Below are positions 40,978 through 49,467 of a stretch of 64,000 nt of DNA, in pieces. Within the stretch, counting starts at the first letter, position 1. Each line of letters starts with the position of its first letter. This DNA is from Glycomyces sp. TRM65418 (GTDB taxonomy: Bacteria; Actinomycetota; Actinomycetes; Mycobacteriales; Micromonosporaceae): contig NZ_JAJFAX010000008.1 in NCBI RefSeq assembly GCF_019710475.1, forward strand, positions 124,001 through 188,000, in the 5' to 3' direction. The position numbers were made by a program, and so were the translations under genes. The notes under the pieces are model-generated. The model saw only the letters and a list, made by a program, of their open reading frames with translations. It searched no databases and had not been told where the DNA came from.

Positions 40978-42645
40978 TTGAGGACCCCAGCCGCCCGCAC
41001 GCTCGCCGACTACGGCGTCATTCTCCGCCGCTCCTGGTGGCTCGTCACCGGAACGGTGGTCGCGGCGGTCGCCGCCGGGTTCGCCTACACCGCTCAGAGC
41101 GAGGAAGTCTACGAGTCCACCTCCTCGGTGCTGGTCCTGCCCACCGCGAGCGACACCGCCGTCACCGGGGCGCGCACCGCCGGGCAGGTCAATCTCGACA
41201 CCGAGGCCCAGCTCGTCAAGTCCACCGAGGTCGCCGAGGCCGCCGCCGAGGCGCTCGGGTCCGATCCTGACGCCGATCTGCTCTCGCGCGTGTCGGTCAC
41301 CGTGCCGCCGAACACCGCGGTCCTCGAGATCGGCTTCCGCGCCGGAGACCCCGAGGCGGCCCAGGCCGGAGCGGTGGCCTTCAGCGAGGCGTACCTCGCG
41401 CACCGCCGGGCCGGGGCCTCCGCGGCGCTGCAGAACGCGATCACCGCGGCCGCCGTCGGCCTCGACGGGGTCGAGGACGACATCGCCGCCGCCGAGAGCG
41501 AACTCGACCGGATGGACGAGGGCGAGGACCGCGCCGGCCGCGAATCCGATCTGGACGCGCTGCGCCGCGAAGCCGGGGACCTCGAGGCCGAGATCGCCGC
41601 TCTGGAGGCCCAGCAGGGCGCCATCGCGCCCGGCCGGGTCATCAACCAGGCGCCCGTGCCGCAGGCGCCGGTGAGCCCGAACGGGCTGTTCAACCTCGCC
41701 GCGGCCCTCGGGCTCGGCCTGCCGCTCGGCCTCGTCCTCGCGTGGGCCCGCCACCGCCTGGCCCGCAAGGTCGCCTACCCGACCGATCTGGTCGAACGCT
41801 GCGAACTCGACGTGCTCGCCTCCGTGCCCCCGACCGTGAAGTTCCAGCGGCGCGAGGTCTTCGGGGCCTACAGCCCCGGCGGCCGGGTGTTCGCGCAGCT
41901 CCGCAACGTCGTCGCCTCGCAGCTCACGCACGACCAGCGCGTCGTCGTCGTCGCGGGCGTCGCCCCCGGGCCCGCTGCGAGCGTCGTCGCCGCCAACCTC
42001 GCCACCGCCATGGCCCGCGCGGGCGACCGCGTCACCGTCGTCGCCGCGAACCCGAGCACCACGGTGGGTCTGCCCGAGCTGTTCGGCACCGATCCGGTGC
42101 CGGGCCTGGCCGACGTCTGGTCCGGTCGCGTCGACCTCGCCCAGGTCGCTCAGGCCGCGCCGCGGCAGCCGAGCCTCAACGTGATCGGCCCCGGCGCCGC
42201 CGCGCGCGCCGCCGGCCCCACGAGCGAGGCCGCCGCCGAGACCTTCGCGAAGCTCGCCGAAGCCGGGCGGTTCGTCGTCGTCGACGCCCCGCCGCTCTCG
42301 TGCTCGGCCGACGCGCAGCTCCTCGCCGGGCACGCCGACGCCGTGATCCTCGCCGTCCAGTCCCAGCGGGACGCGATCGGCGAGACCGCGGCCGCCGCGG
42401 TCGCCATGCGCCAGATCGACACGACGCTGCTCGGGGCGATCCTGCTCCCGAGCGTGCTCGGTCCGATGACCACGGTGCCGCTGCCCACGGCGCGCCGCGA
42501 TGCCGGCGGCGACGCCCCGGCGCGGAGCCCGCGGCAGGTCTCCGCCGACGAGACGCCCACGGATTCGCTCGAACCCGTCGAGGACGAGGGCCGGGAGGCG
42601 ACGACGCCGGCGATGCCGGCCGTGCCTTCGGCCGAGTCGCGATGA
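40978..42645 (+). CDS. Wzz/BY-kinase-like chain-length protein with degenerate kinase site
   Basis: I chose the TTG at 40978 (GAGAGAGG 8 bases upstream), giving 555 residues. TM1 (about 20-37), an extracytoplasmic domain with coiled coil (about 150-215) and TM2 (about 237-256) form a Wzz-type chain-length fold. The cytoplasmic P-loop domain (about 320-480) resembles bacterial tyrosine kinases. Its Walker A region reads GVAPGPAAS (no Lys, no Ser/Thr at the phosphate position) and Walker A' reads VVAANPS (no Asp). Walker B VVVDAPP is kept. The C-terminal tail has no tyrosine. It likely regulates polymer length or Wzy without kinase activity. It is the first gene of the cluster. Confidence 0.85.
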   Translation: MRTPAARTLADYGVILRRSWWLVTGTVVAAVAAGFAYTAQSEEVYESTSSVLVLPTASDTAVTGARTAGQVNLDTEAQLVKSTEVAEAAAEALGSDPDADLLSRVSVTVPPNTAVLEIGFRAGDPEAAQAGAVAFSEAYLAHRRAGASAALQNAITAAAVGLDGVEDDIAAAESELDRMDEGEDRAGRESDLDALRREAGDLEAEIAALEAQQGAIAPGRVINQAPVPQAPVSPNGLFNLAAALGLGLPLGLVLAWARHRLARKVAYPTDLVERCELDVLASVPPTVKFQRREVFGAYSPGGRVFAQLRNVVASQLTHDQRVVVVAGVAPGPAASVVAANLATAMARAGDRVTVVAANPSTTVGLPELFGTDPVPGLADVWSGRVDLAQVAQAAPRQPSLNVIGPGAAARAAGPTSEAAAETFAKLAEAGRFVVVDAPPLSCSADAQLLAGHADAVILAVQSQRDAIGETAAAAVAMRQIDTTLLGAILLPSVLGPMTTVPLPTARRDAGGDAPARSPRQVSADETPTDSLEPVEDEGREATTPAMPAVPSAESR

Positions 42646-44042
42646 CGCTCCTCGCGGCCGCCCGCTCGGCCGGGCGCAACCGGACCGACCCGGCCGCCCG
42701 GGGCGCGAACGAGGGCGCGTCGATCACCTGGCTCCTCGCCGCCTACCCGCTGTGGTGGGCGCTCGGCCTCGGCGTGCTCGCGATCCCGTTCGTGGCGGCC
42801 GTCGCCGCGGTCAAACTCGTGCGCCGCCGGGCGATCGCGGTCCCGCCCGCCTTCGGGTGGTGGCTGCTGTTCCTCCTCGCCGTGACCCTGAGCCTCGCGA
42901 ACCTCGGCGTGGACCCGCCCGGCACGGTGGCCGAGACCTGGTTCTCCAGCCTCCCCGGCGCGACGTTCCGGTTCGGCTTCTACTGCTGCTGCACGCTCAT
43001 CGCCCTGTGGGCCTACAACCTCGTCGTCGAAGGGAAGCTCAGGCGCGAGCGGCTCGTCCGGCTCCTCGCGTGGCTGTTCGCCGTCACCGTCGCGGGCGGG
43101 CTCCTCGGGACCTTCGCGGGCGGTTTCGAGTACACCTCCCCGGTGGAGGCGCTGCTGCCGAAGGCCGTCGCGAAGGACGGCTTCGTCCAGTCCCTCGTGC
43201 ACCCGGCGGCGGCGCAGACCATGGACTTCCTCGGCTACGAGACGCCGCGCCCGGCCGCGCCGTGGGGGTACACCAACACGTGGGGCAACAACTTCGCGAT
43301 CACCTCGGTGTGGCTCGTCGTCGCCGCGTTCGGCGTCCCGACGAGGACCCGCTGGCGCGTCGGCGCGGTCGCGCTGCTCGCGGTCTCGCTCGTGCCGGCC
43401 GTGTACTCGATGAACCGCGGCCTGTGGCTCGGTCTGGCCGCGATCGCCGTCTTCGCGGCCCTGCGGCTCCTGATCTCCGGGCGGCCCGGCGGCATGCTGG
43501 CCCTCGGCGGCGCCGGCTGCGCCGCCGTGCTCCTGGTCGTGCTCACGCCACTGGGGACGGTGGTCCAGGCCCGCATGGACAACGGCCACTCCGACGACGG
43601 GCGGGCCTTCTCCTCCGAGCGCGCCACCGAACTCGTCGTCGAGCACTCCCCCGTCATCGGCTTCGGCTCCACCCGCAAGACCCTCGGCTCGGGCGAGTCG
43701 ATCGCCGTCGGTCCCACGCCCGAGTGCCCCCGCTGCGGCGGCCGCACGCTCGGCGGGAACGGGCAGCTCTGGCAGGTCCTGTTCGCCCACGGCATCCTCG
43801 GCGCGGTCACCTACCTCGGGTTCGCGTTCGCCGTGCTGTGGCGGTTCCGGCACGACCACACCGCGGTCGGCATCGCCGGGAGCGCCGTCGTCGGCTTCTC
43901 GCTGATCTCGATGTTCTACTACAACGCCCTCGTCACGCCCCTCCTGCTCACCCTGCTCAGCTACGTCCTCCTCGCCACGGGCCGCCCGAGCGCGCCCGAG
44001 GCCCGAGTTCCTCACCAAGGCCCAGAGACGGAGAACCGATGA
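42642..44042 (+). CDS. O-antigen-ligase/Wzy-type polysaccharide polymerase, membrane protein
   Basis: The 466-residue protein has about ten transmembrane helices and a large extracytoplasmic loop (about 135-215). The stretch MNRGLWLGLAAIAVFAALRLL and the following helices are typical of the Wzy/WaaL family. It includes a cysteine-rich insert ECPRCGGRTLGGNGQ in the late loop. Such proteins join repeat units at the outer membrane face. The ATG overlaps the upstream stop in ATGA and its own stop overlaps the next start, so the three genes are translationally coupled. Wzy-type proteins vary widely, so the polymer cannot be predicted. Confidence 0.82.
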   Translation: MTLLAAARSAGRNRTDPAARGANEGASITWLLAAYPLWWALGLGVLAIPFVAAVAAVKLVRRRAIAVPPAFGWWLLFLLAVTLSLANLGVDPPGTVAETWFSSLPGATFRFGFYCCCTLIALWAYNLVVEGKLRRERLVRLLAWLFAVTVAGGLLGTFAGGFEYTSPVEALLPKAVAKDGFVQSLVHPAAAQTMDFLGYETPRPAAPWGYTNTWGNNFAITSVWLVVAAFGVPTRTRWRVGAVALLAVSLVPAVYSMNRGLWLGLAAIAVFAALRLLISGRPGGMLALGGAGCAAVLLVVLTPLGTVVQARMDNGHSDDGRAFSSERATELVVEHSPVIGFGSTRKTLGSGESIAVGPTPECPRCGGRTLGGNGQLWQVLFAHGILGAVTYLGFAFAVLWRFRHDHTAVGIAGSAVVGFSLISMFYYNALVTPLLLTLLSYVLLATGRPSAPEARVPHQGPETENR

Positions 44043-45277
44043 GCCGTGCCCTGAAGACCGCCGACGACCTGCGCAGGCGGGCGACCTACCTCGCGGAGGT
44101 GGTCGACCAGCTCTATCCCGGCACGGGAGCGGGCGGACCGGCCAGGCCCTACATCGTGGTGCCCGGGCGGCGCAAGCCGCGCGTGCTCATCCCGGCCGCC
44201 GACCGCAAGGTCGCCGCGGCCGCGCTGCGGCGCTACGCCCGGCCCGCCGCGCGCGGCGCGCGCCTCAAGCGCGACGCCGCCGTGTGGGCCCTGCGCCTGG
44301 GCGTCGACCGCGTGCTGCTGCCGCACCGCCTCAAGGTCGGCGGCGCCGAAGGCATCGACGACCACCTGGCGTCGGTCCTCGGCCACGAGGTGCACCTGAG
44401 CATCCACATCGGACCGGCTCGGGCCAATCGCAAGCCCGTGCTCCAGATCCTCGACGGCGACGCGACGACCGTCGCGTTCGCCAAGCTCGGCGTCAACCCG
44501 CTCACGCGCGAGCTCGTGGAGGCCGAGACGAACGCCACGAGGCGCCTGAGCGAGTTCTGCGACCTGCGGCTGCTGCGGGTGCCCGAGCTGCTGCACGCCG
44601 GGAACTGGAACGGCCACAACCTCATGGTGACCTCCGCGCTCCCCTCCTGGGAGGCCCCGGCCGACCTCGGGACCTCCCGCCGCACCGCCGCGATGCGCGA
44701 GCTCGCCGACGCCTGCGGCAGCGCCCGCTCGCCGCTCGGCGAGTCGGACTACGCCGCGCGGCTGCGCTCGCGGCTCGCCGCGCTCGCCGAGCGCGGCGAA
44801 CCCGACGCCGACACGCTCCAGACCGCCGGGACGACCCTCCTCGACCGGTACGCCGCCACCGAGTTCACCTTCGGGTCCTGGCACGGCGACTGGTCCCCGT
44901 GGAACACCCGCGAGACCGAGTCCGCGGTGTACCTGTGGGACCTCGAGCGCTTCGAGACCGGCGTGCCCTACGGCTTCGACGCCGCCCACTACCGCCTCCA
45001 GGACGACATCGTCACCAAGGGGGCCGACCCGACCACGGCCGTGCTCGGCCTCGTCGCCGACGCCTCGGCCGTCCTGGCGCCCATGGGCGTCACCTCGGCC
45101 GAGGCCGAGCCGACGACGCTGCTGTACCTCGTCGACCTCGCCGCCCGCTACATGGGCGACCAGGCCGAACGGGCCGGAGCCGCACTGGGGGCCCTCGGCC
45201 GCTGGCTGCTGCCCACCCTGCTTCGCCACATCGCGCGCCAGCGCACGTCCCCGACCGAGAGCACCGGCGGGCAGTGA
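44039..45277 (+). CDS. Kinase-fold (APH-like) protein of the polysaccharide cluster
   Basis: The 412-residue protein has no membrane segment. Its C-terminal half holds a kinase-like catalytic loop (GSWHGDWSPWN, near 279-288) and a metal motif (YLWDLERFETGVPYG), matching aminoglycoside-phosphotransferase-type kinases. The N-terminal half includes HLSIHIGPARANRKPVLQIL, possibly the nucleotide lobe. It is coupled to the polymerase gene by a 4-base overlap and followed by a sulfotransferase after 10 bases. It might phosphorylate a sugar or lipid intermediate of the polymer; this is inferred from context. Confidence 0.65.
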   Translation: MSRALKTADDLRRRATYLAEVVDQLYPGTGAGGPARPYIVVPGRRKPRVLIPAADRKVAAAALRRYARPAARGARLKRDAAVWALRLGVDRVLLPHRLKVGGAEGIDDHLASVLGHEVHLSIHIGPARANRKPVLQILDGDATTVAFAKLGVNPLTRELVEAETNATRRLSEFCDLRLLRVPELLHAGNWNGHNLMVTSALPSWEAPADLGTSRRTAAMRELADACGSARSPLGESDYAARLRSRLAALAERGEPDADTLQTAGTTLLDRYAATEFTFGSWHGDWSPWNTRETESAVYLWDLERFETGVPYGFDAAHYRLQDDIVTKGADPTTAVLGLVADASAVLAPMGVTSAEAEPTTLLYLVDLAARYMGDQAERAGAALGALGRWLLPTLLRHIARQRTSPTESTGGQ

Positions 45278-45287
45278 GGAGAACCCG

Positions 45288-46172
45288 ATGAGCCAACGGA
45301 CCCTGCGCGAGCGCATCCCGAACCAGTTGAAGGCCGCAGTCGGCCACTCGTCCCGCACGTTCGGCCGCCTGACGGCCGCGTCGCGGATCCTGCCGGGCCT
45401 GCTGATCTGCGGCGGGCAGCGCTGCGGCACCACGTCCCTGTACCGGGCCCTGGCCCAGCATCCGGCGATCCTGAAGCCGGTGTTCCACAAGGGCGTCCAC
45501 TACTTCGACACGAACTACGAACGCGGCATGGCCTGGTACCGGGGGCACTTCCCGACCCAGGCGAGCGCGCGGCGGATCGCCGACCACACCGGGCTCGCGC
45601 CGATCGGCTTCGAGTCGAGCCCGTACTACCTGTACCACCCCCTGGCGGCCGAGCGCTTCGCCCGCGACCTGCCCGGGGTGAAGGTGATCGTGCTCGTGCG
45701 CGACCCGGTGGAGCGGGCCTGGTCGCACCACGCGCACGAGGTGGCGCGCGGGTTCGAGCCGATCGCGGACTTCGCGGAGGCCGTGGCCGCCGAAGACGCG
45801 CGGCTCGACGGGGTCGAGGAGCGGCTGCGCGCCGAGCCCGGGCGCTACAGCTTCGACCACCAGCACCACGCGTACACCGCCCGCGGCCGGTACACGGACT
45901 TCCTCGAGCCGCTTGCGGAGCGGGTGGGCCGGGACCGGGTGCTGGTGCTCGACTCCGGGGAGTTCTTCTCGCGGCCCGAGGACGCGTTCGAGCGGGTGCT
46001 CCGGTTCCTGGGGCTGCCGTGGCTCGGCGAGTTCGCCTTCGCGCGGCACAACGCGCGCGGGCGTCCCTCGCCGATGTCGGATGCCCTGCGCGAAGCGCTG
46101 ACCGCTCATTACGAGCCCTACGACGAGCGGCTCGCGGCCTGGCTCGGGAGCGTGCCGAGTTGGCGGCGCTGA
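45288..46172 (+). CDS. Sulfotransferase, heparan N-sulfotransferase type
   Basis: The 294-residue protein has the PAPS-binding loop LLICGGQRCGTTSLYRAL near 38-55. GFESSPYYLYHPLAAERFA, the 3'-phosphate-binding VLVRDPVERAWSHHAHEV and DRVLVLDSGEFF follow, in the order of the Sulfotransfer_1/heparan type. There is no signal or membrane helix, so it works in the cytoplasm, presumably on the polymer precursor. It lies between the kinase-like gene (10-base gap) and the flippase gene (overlapping by 13 bases). PAPS-synthesis genes are not in the window. Confidence 0.88.
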   Translation: MSQRTLRERIPNQLKAAVGHSSRTFGRLTAASRILPGLLICGGQRCGTTSLYRALAQHPAILKPVFHKGVHYFDTNYERGMAWYRGHFPTQASARRIADHTGLAPIGFESSPYYLYHPLAAERFARDLPGVKVIVLVRDPVERAWSHHAHEVARGFEPIADFAEAVAAEDARLDGVEERLRAEPGRYSFDHQHHAYTARGRYTDFLEPLAERVGRDRVLVLDSGEFFSRPEDAFERVLRFLGLPWLGEFAFARHNARGRPSPMSDALREALTAHYEPYDERLAAWLGSVPSWRR

Positions 46173-47623
46173 CGGCGACCGCCGTCGCGGACGAGGCCGG
46201 CCGCGAGGAACTGCGCGGCACCGCCCGCGGCGGCCTCGTCAACCTGGCCGGGGCGGCGGTCTCCGGTCTCGGCGGCCTCGCGGTCACCTGGCTGGCGGCG
46301 GTCGCGATGTCGCCCGCGGAAGCGGGCGCGTTCTTCGCGGCGACCTCGGTGTTCCTGCTGGCCGGCGCGACCGCGCGCCTCGGCACGCCGACGGGCCTGG
46401 TGTACTGGGTGGCGCGCCTGCACAAAAGCGGCCGGGACGGCGCGGTCGGCTCGGTGCTGCGGCTGGGCCTGTGGCCCGCCGCGATCGCGTCGATGGCGGC
46501 GGCGCTGGCGCTGCTGCTGACGGCGCCGATGTTCGCCCGCCCGGACCTGGTGCGGCTCATCGCGCTCTTCCTGCCCGCGTCGGTCGCGCTGGAGGCGCTG
46601 CTGGCGGCCACCCGCGGCTACCGGCTCATGGGCCCCACGGTGATGATCGACAAGCTCGGGCGCACCGCGGCGCAGCTGATCGGGCTGGCGGCGATCGCCT
46701 TGGCCGGGACCGCTTCGGCGCTCACGATCACGTTCGCGTGGGTGCTGCCGTACCTGCCCGCGGCGTTCGCGGCGGGCTGGTACCTGCTGCGAAGGCACCG
46801 CCGCTCCCGGCCCGACCCGGGCTTCCCCGATCGAGTCTCAGCACGGGCGTTCTGGGGGTTCACCGCACCGCGGGCCGCGGCCGGGGTCGCCCAGCTGGGC
46901 TTGCAGCGGCTCGACATCATCATGGTCGCGGCGCTGGCCGGGCTCGGCCCGGCGGCGGTCTACACGGTCGCGACCCGGTTCGTGATCGTGGGCCAGATGG
47001 CCTCGGGCGCGGTCGGGCAGTCGGTGCAGCCGCGGGCGGCGGCCGCGATGGCGGCCGGGGAGCCCGCGTCGGCGCGGGCGCTGTACCAGGCCTCGACGGC
47101 GTGGATCGTGGCGCTCACCTGGCCGGTGTACCTGGCCGTCGGCCTGCTCGCCGACTGGTATCTGCGCCTGTTCGGCCAGGACTACGTCGGCGGGGACGCC
47201 CGCCTGGTGGTGTGGATCCTGGTGCCCGCCATGATGCTCAGTTCGGCGTGCGGGGTGGTCGACTCGATGCTGGCGATGGCCGGGAAGACCTCGTGGCAGC
47301 TGATCGACGTCTCGATTTCACTCGTCGTCAACATCGGGTTGAACCTGGCGTTGATCCCCTCGATGGGCGTCGTCGGCGCGGCGATCGCATGGTCCGCGGC
47401 CGTTCTGGTCAATAATTTGGTTCCACTCGCGCAACTGTGGCGCACGTTCGGCTTGCACCCGTTCGGGGCGTTGACGAGGCGGGCGCTGCTTGCGGCCGGC
47501 CTCGGATTCGGGGTCCTGCCGCTGGCGGCCATGCCGCTCGGCCCGCTGTGGACGTCGGCCGCGCTCGCGGCCGCGGGCCTCGCGTGGGGGGTGGCGCTGC
47601 TGCGCTACCGGACCAGGATCTGA
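46160..47623 (+). CDS. Polysaccharide flippase, Wzx/MATE-like membrane protein
   Basis: The 487-residue protein has about twelve to fourteen hydrophobic helices in the arrangement of polysaccharide flippases. It opens with LRGTARGGLVNLAGAAVSGLGG and has the mid-protein GFTAPRAAAGVAQLGLQRLDI stretch. It exports lipid-linked repeat units across the membrane for the Wzy-type polymerase. The TTG at 46160 follows GGGAG by 9 bases and overlaps the sulfotransferase end; an upstream in-frame start at 46019 would overlap that gene by 150 bases and has no support. The gene ends 15 bases before the methyltransferase. Confidence 0.88.
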   Translation: MAALTATAVADEAGREELRGTARGGLVNLAGAAVSGLGGLAVTWLAAVAMSPAEAGAFFAATSVFLLAGATARLGTPTGLVYWVARLHKSGRDGAVGSVLRLGLWPAAIASMAAALALLLTAPMFARPDLVRLIALFLPASVALEALLAATRGYRLMGPTVMIDKLGRTAAQLIGLAAIALAGTASALTITFAWVLPYLPAAFAAGWYLLRRHRRSRPDPGFPDRVSARAFWGFTAPRAAAGVAQLGLQRLDIIMVAALAGLGPAAVYTVATRFVIVGQMASGAVGQSVQPRAAAAMAAGEPASARALYQASTAWIVALTWPVYLAVGLLADWYLRLFGQDYVGGDARLVVWILVPAMMLSSACGVVDSMLAMAGKTSWQLIDVSISLVVNIGLNLALIPSMGVVGAAIAWSAAVLVNNLVPLAQLWRTFGLHPFGALTRRALLAAGLGFGVLPLAAMPLGPLWTSAALAAAGLAWGVALLRYRTRI

Positions 47624-47638
47624 CTTGAAAGGGACTTC

Positions 47639-48370
47639 GTGGCCAGCAACTACACCGAGGTGTTCCAGGACCCGACCGCCGTGGAGAAGTACGCCGAGCG
47701 CACCTACGCGCCCGGGACGTTCTCCTCGATAATCTCCAGCCGCCAGGCCGGCTGGCTGCGCGGATTCGTCCCCAACGCGTTCGGCGCCCCGCCGACCCAC
47801 CACGACTTCGCCTGCGGGACCGGGCGGGTCTCGCGCATGCTCGCGGGGCTGGTCGCGGTCTCGCACGGCTACGACACGTCCGAGGCGATGCTCCAGAAGG
47901 GCCGCGAGCTCGGCACGCCCGGGCACGCGCACCTGGTGCAGCCCGGGCTCGCCGAGCCGAGCGTCGACCCGACCCGGCCGGCGCTGGTGACGGCGTTCCG
48001 GTTCGTGCTCAATGTGGACCTGCATCTGCGGGACCAGCTGATGGACTTCGCGGCGGCGGCGCTGCCCGACGCCGACGCGGGGCTCCTGCTCATCGAGAAC
48101 CACGGCAACGCGACCTCCCTGCGGCACCTGCGCCGGACCTTCGGGCGGCTCGACGCGAGCACGTGGTTCCAGGAGCTGTCGCATCAGGAGATGCAGGACC
48201 TGTTCGACCGGCACGGCTTCGAGCTGATCGGCATGCAGGGCTTCACGCTGTTCACGCAGGGCTGCTACCGGGCCCCGTGGGGCTGGGCCGCGAAGGCCGC
48301 GGACGGCGCCCTGGCCTCGCCGCTGTCCAAGTGGGCGACCGACGTCGTCTACATCGCCCGCCGCCGCTAG
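47639..48370 (+). CDS. Class I SAM-dependent methyltransferase
   Basis: The 243-residue protein has the Rossmann-type motif I THHDFACGTGRVSRMLAGLV near 55-73. YDTSEAMLQKGRE (motif II region) and LVTAFRFVLNVDLHLRDQLM follow, typical of class I methyltransferases. Its location in the polysaccharide cluster suggests it methylates a sugar residue or lipid intermediate. The GTG at 47639 follows GAAAGGGA. It converges on the TagA-type gene with only 11 bases between the stops. Confidence 0.85.
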   Translation: MASNYTEVFQDPTAVEKYAERTYAPGTFSSIISSRQAGWLRGFVPNAFGAPPTHHDFACGTGRVSRMLAGLVAVSHGYDTSEAMLQKGRELGTPGHAHLVQPGLAEPSVDPTRPALVTAFRFVLNVDLHLRDQLMDFAAAALPDADAGLLLIENHGNATSLRHLRRTFGRLDASTWFQELSHQEMQDLFDRHGFELIGMQGFTLFTQGCYRAPWGWAAKAADGALASPLSKWATDVVYIARRR

Positions 48371-48381
48371 CGCACGGCCGC

Positions 48382-49272
48382 TCACGCCGCCGTCGTACCG
48401 TCTCCGCGCCAGGCCTTGCGGCGTTCCCGACAGGCCTCGGCGAGGAGCCGCAGCGCCTCGGGGAGGTCGTCCTTGAGGTAGCGCCTCGCGAGGCGGCGCG
48501 GTTCCGACAGCATCCGGAAGAGCCATTCGGTACCGGTGCGCTGCATCCACTTCGGGGCGCGGCGCCGGTATCCGGCGATGAAGTCGATGCTCGCCCCGCA
48601 GCCGAGGAACCACGCCTGCGGCGCCACCGCGCGCAGCCGCACGGTGACGTGCTCCTGCTTCGGGAAGCCCAGGCCGACGTAGACCAGGTCGGGCGCGGCG
48701 GCCCCGATGCGATCGACGAGCGCGCTCCACTGCGAGTCGTCCCGGTCGAAGCCCATCGGCGGGCACCACGCCCCGACCACCTTCAGGCCCGGATGGCGGA
48801 CCTCGAGGATCTCGGCGGCCCGCTCGGTCGGTCGCGCGGCGCCGTCCGGGGTCCCGCCCAGCAGCGCGACGCGGAGGCCGCGCGCGGCGGCGGCCTCCGC
48901 GAGGCTCCACACCAGGTCCGAGCCCGCCACGCGCGCCGGGAGCGGGTTCCCGGCCACCCGGGAGGCCCACACCAGCGGCGCGCCGTCGGCGACCACGAGA
49001 TCCGCGGCGTCGACGAGGCGGCGCAGCTCCCGGCTGTTCCTGGCGGCCGCGACGATGTCCACGTTCGGGGTGACGATCCGCCCGCCGCGCCCGGACTCGA
49101 GCGCGTCCAGGACCCGCCGCACCGCCTCGGGCTCGGTGACCGGGTCGATGCCGATGCCGCCCAGGCGCACCCGCTCCGCGGATCCTGAGTCGGGTCGAGG
49201 CGGCGCACCGGCGTCGACCCGGGCGACCGCATCGCCCGCGTCGGCCGTGCGCGAAGGGCCCAAGCGCTCCAT
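48382..49272 (-). CDS. WecG/TagA/CpsF-family glycosyltransferase
   Basis: The 296-residue protein shows GGIGIDPVTEPEAVRRVL, TPNVDIVAAARNSRELRRLVD, the catalytic VADGAPLVWASRVAG and LGGTPDGAA. VYVGLGFPKQEHVTVRL follows. All are signatures of the GT26 family. Members add N-acetylmannosamine(-uronic acid) or a related sugar to a lipid-linked acceptor. I chose ATG 49272 over a start 32 codons upstream, where the extra residues look non-family. It is on the opposite strand within the cluster. Confidence 0.9.
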   Translation of the reverse strand: MERLGPSRTADAGDAVARVDAGAPPRPDSGSAERVRLGGIGIDPVTEPEAVRRVLDALESGRGGRIVTPNVDIVAAARNSRELRRLVDAADLVVADGAPLVWASRVAGNPLPARVAGSDLVWSLAEAAAARGLRVALLGGTPDGAARPTERAAEILEVRHPGLKVVGAWCPPMGFDRDDSQWSALVDRIGAAAPDLVYVGLGFPKQEHVTVRLRAVAPQAWFLGCGASIDFIAGYRRRAPKWMQRTGTEWLFRMLSEPRRLARRYLKDDLPEALRLLAEACRERRKAWRGDGTTAA

Positions 49273-49385
49273 GCGATCAGACGTTAAGGCCCCGCGCGCG
49301 TTTTTCCGGGTTTTTTCATTGCAGGGCGTGTCCCCCACCCCACCCCGAGTCGTTATACGAATCGTCAAGGGGCATACGCAGGTTT

Positions 49386-49400
49386 CCGAGCCCGGCTCGG
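49386..49400. promoter_or_regulatory. Perfect CCGAGCC-C-GGCTCGG palindrome upstream of the second sulfotransferase
   Basis: A 15-base perfect palindrome lies 68 bases before the sulfotransferase GTG in the 195-base gap after the TagA-type gene. It may be an operator or a hairpin. Confidence 0.3.
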
Positions 49401-49467
49401 ATCGCGCCCCCTCCCGGCCGGGTCGCCGGGGACCGCACGAACCGCACCTAGGGTGAGCGAGGGATCA

